This document shows positions 62,299 to 64,000 of a DNA stretch of 64,000 nucleotides, one piece after another. Each line of letters begins with the position of its first letter. Position 1 is the stretch's first letter. The notes under the pieces were generated by a model. That model was not told the DNA's origin. It did no database searches and saw nothing but the letters and a program-made list of their open reading frames with translations. The stretch comes from Streptomyces sp. NBC_01275 (GTDB lineage Bacteria > Actinomycetota > Actinomycetes > Streptomycetales > Streptomycetaceae), in the NCBI RefSeq assembly GCF_026340655.1, contig NZ_JAPEOZ010000001.1, positions 5,890,001 through 5,954,000 on the forward strand. Reading direction: 5' to 3'. A program made the translations under genes and the position numbers.

Positions 62299-63189
62299 CA
62301 CGTGCAGAGTTTCGTGATCGGGGACGTCGAGGTCCTCCGTGTCGTCGAGTGGCAGTCCCTCTTCGTGCCCGCCCCCGTGCTCGTCCCCGACTGCGGCCCC
62401 GAGGTGTGGAAGGAGCACCGCGGGCTGCTCGCCCCCGACCACTGGGACCCCGACAGCGACCGGGTGGTGTCCGCGCTGCAGACCTGGGTCGTGCGCAGCG
62501 CCGGGCGGACGGTACTCGTCGACACCGGAGTGGGCAACGGGCGTGAGCGGCCGGGCTTTCCGCACTTCCACCGGCGTCAGGGCGACCTGCCGGGGCGGCT
62601 GGCGCGGGCGGGGGTGCGCCCGCAGGACGTCGACGTCGTCGTCAACACGCATATCCACGCGGACCACGTCGGCTGGAACACCGTCGACGTCGAGGGCGAG
62701 TGGGCGCCGGCCTTCCCCCGGGCCCGCTACCTCCTGCCGGCCGCCGACGACGCCCACTTCGGCCCGGCGGGCGGCTACGGCGGCGGGGTACGGGAGGACG
62801 ACCGCCTGGTCTACGAGGACAGCGTCGCGCCCGTGCACCGGGCCGGGCAGGCCGAGCTCTGGGACGGGGAGTACCGCATCGACGAGCACCTCACCCTGGA
62901 GTCGGCCCCCGGCCACACCCCCGGCTCGGCGGTGCTGCGGCTCGCCTCGCGCGGCGAACGGGCCGTGTTCGTAGGGGACTTGATGCACAGCCCTGTGCAG
63001 GTGGTGCGCCCGGAGTGCAGCAGCTGCTTCTGCCTCGATCCGCGCCGGGCGGCGGCCAGCAGGCTCCGGGTGCTGGAACGAGCGGCGGAGGAACGGGAGT
63101 TGGTGATTCCGGCGCACTTCGGTGGGTCGGGCGCGGTGGAGGTGCGGAGGGAGGACGGGCGGCTGACACTCGGCGAGTTCGGAGGGTGA
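62203..63189 (+). CDS. Metallo-beta-lactamase-fold hydrolase
   Basis: The 328-residue protein has zinc motif THIHADHVGW, then GHTPGS and FVGDLMHSP and a late histidine in PAHFGG, the full ligand set of this superfamily. The pattern resembles lactonase/AttM-like enzymes, but the substrate is unknown. The N-terminus is an acidic octapeptide repeat (TPDMSDD units). ATG 62203 gives a leaderless start. An AraC regulator is divergent. Confidence 0.88.
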   Translation: MTPDMSDDTTPDMSDDTTPDMSDDMTPDLVDEHVQSFVIGDVEVLRVVEWQSLFVPAPVLVPDCGPEVWKEHRGLLAPDHWDPDSDRVVSALQTWVVRSAGRTVLVDTGVGNGRERPGFPHFHRRQGDLPGRLARAGVRPQDVDVVVNTHIHADHVGWNTVDVEGEWAPAFPRARYLLPAADDAHFGPAGGYGGGVREDDRLVYEDSVAPVHRAGQAELWDGEYRIDEHLTLESAPGHTPGSAVLRLASRGERAVFVGDLMHSPVQVVRPECSSCFCLDPRRAAASRLRVLERAAEERELVIPAHFGGSGAVEVRREDGRLTLGEFGG

Positions 63190-63265
63190 GGGGGTAAGAC
63201 CATCCCGGGCCGCGCGGTGCCCGGTCGCGTCGACAAGCGGGCGTCCCGCACGGTAGTCATGGGAC

Positions 63266-64000
63266 ATGAGCAACGGCGGGGACCCAGGGGGCGACAAGGG
63301 CCGGACAGTCAGCGGGCGTTACCGGCTGCTCGAACGCATCGGCTCCGGCGGGATGGGCACGGTCTGGCGGGCGTACGACGAACTCATGGAACGCGAGGTC
63401 GCCGTCAAACAGCCACGGCTGCCCGGCGACCCGGAGGACGAGGCCCACCGCCGCGCCGCCCACCGTCTCTACCGGGAGGCCCGGGCCGCCGCCCGCGTCG
63501 ACCATCCGTCCGCCGTCTCCGTGTACGACGTGGTCGTGGAGGGAGACCCCGACGTCGAGGGCGGACTCCCATGGATCGTCATGGAGTTGATCCGCGGCGA
63601 GTCGCTGCACGAGCTGCTGAGACGGGGGCCTCTCGACCCCGTCGAGTCCGCCCGCATCGGCCTCGCCGTCCTCGGGGCGCTGCGGGCCGCGCACGCCGTC
63701 GGCATCGTTCACCGCGACGTCAAGCCGGCCAACGTCCTGCTCGGCCCGAACGGCCGCGTCGTCCTCACCGACTTCGGCATCGCCCACATCCAGGGCGAGG
63801 AGTCCCTCACCGCCAGCGGTGAGTTCGTCGGCTCGCTGGAGTTCATCGCCCCGGAGCGGATGTCCGGCCGAGGCGCGGGTCCGGCCTCCGACCTGTGGTC
63901 CCTGGGAGTCCTGCTGTACGCGGCCGTAGAGGGCTGGTCCCCGTTCCGCCGTACGACGGTGGAGTCCACCCTCGCCGCGATCCTCGCCGCCGACCCGCCC
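63266..64000 (+). CDS. Receptor Ser/Thr protein kinase, array member 6 (truncated by window end)
   Basis: The first 245 codons are visible. From ATG 63266 the protein shows SGRYRLLERIGSGGMGTVWRAYDE, VAVKQP, VHRDVKPANVLL, LTDFGIAHI and APERMSG, all catalytic motifs intact. A transmembrane helix and external domain, expected from its neighbours, would lie beyond 64000. The start is uncertain, with no strong ribosome-binding site. Confidence 0.88.
   Translation, partial: MSNGGDPGGDKGRTVSGRYRLLERIGSGGMGTVWRAYDELMEREVAVKQPRLPGDPEDEAHRRAAHRLYREARAAARVDHPSAVSVYDVVVEGDPDVEGGLPWIVMELIRGESLHELLRRGPLDPVESARIGLAVLGALRAAHAVGIVHRDVKPANVLLGPNGRVVLTDFGIAHIQGEESLTASGEFVGSLEFIAPERMSGRGAGPASDLWSLGVLLYAAVEGWSPFRRTTVESTLAAILAADPP

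Overview
The window is chromosomal DNA of a Streptomyces or very close relative. The DNA is very GC-rich with strong third-position GC. whiD (39437-39766, minus) lies divergent from bldM (40147-40758), followed by an ECF sigma factor, guaB and guaB3. groES/groEL1 sit under two CIRCE operators. This order matches what I recall of the S. coelicolor SCO4736-SCO4779 neighbourhood and, in part, the groEL1-whiB3-sigD-guaB2-guaB3 block of Mycobacterium. I saw no rRNA, tRNA, CRISPR array, insertion sequence or prophage.

Layout. 0-16.5 kb is core metabolism and tRNA modification: a DUF389 membrane protein, coaA, glmS, a membrane-anchored M16 peptidase homologue, acpS, nnr, an L,D-transpeptidase, alr, an alpha/beta hydrolase, tsaE, a small protein behind a 24-bp palindrome, a YkuD-like protein lacking its cysteine, then tsaB-rimI-tsaD. 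16.5-33.5 kb looks more accessory: envelope proteins, an M48 peptidase, a xylan unit (GH3, LacI regulator, GH10-CBM2 xylanase with shared operator-like boxes), an LCP ligase, a DGPF-protein/ECF42 pair, a TTG-start cell-wall-binding protein, a methyltransferase and two tandem lipoprotein polysaccharide deacetylases. 33.5-45 kb returns to conserved genes: groES-groEL1, SnoaL, SDR, MOSC, LysR, whiD/bldM, ECF sigma, guaB and guaB3. 45-50.4 kb holds a structured element with a possible 31-residue Arg/Trp-rich peptide and a 106-bp tandem repeat, a sugar-nucleotide-dehydrogenase-like protein with Cys-to-Ser at the catalytic position, glpD, a secreted serine hydrolase and a G-rich tract. 50.4-64 kb is an array of six same-strand receptor Ser/Thr kinases, one of them an apparent pseudokinase, interrupted only by an AraC regulator and a divergent metallo-beta-lactamase-fold hydrolase. 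The sixth kinase runs off the end.

How it fits together. Much of the region concerns the envelope and its sensing: precursor supply (glmS, alr), wall remodelling (L,D-transpeptidase, LCP, deacetylases, serine hydrolase) and transmembrane kinases. whiD and bldM are developmental regulators, and bldM carries an exact match to the sigma-BldN promoter I remember. A recurrent theme is leaderless transcription: at least thirteen genes have a TANNNT-like -10 box six to eight bases before the start codon and no Shine-Dalgarno sequence.

The least explained parts are the structured element at 44985-45454, the pseudokinase with a roughly 330-residue insertion inside the kinase array, the two enzyme-fold proteins lacking catalytic cysteines (13583-14161 and 45520-46731), the 52-bp perfect palindrome after bldM, and the 24-bp palindrome at 13286-13309. 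No homology search could be run, so family names rest on motifs and remembered family features.
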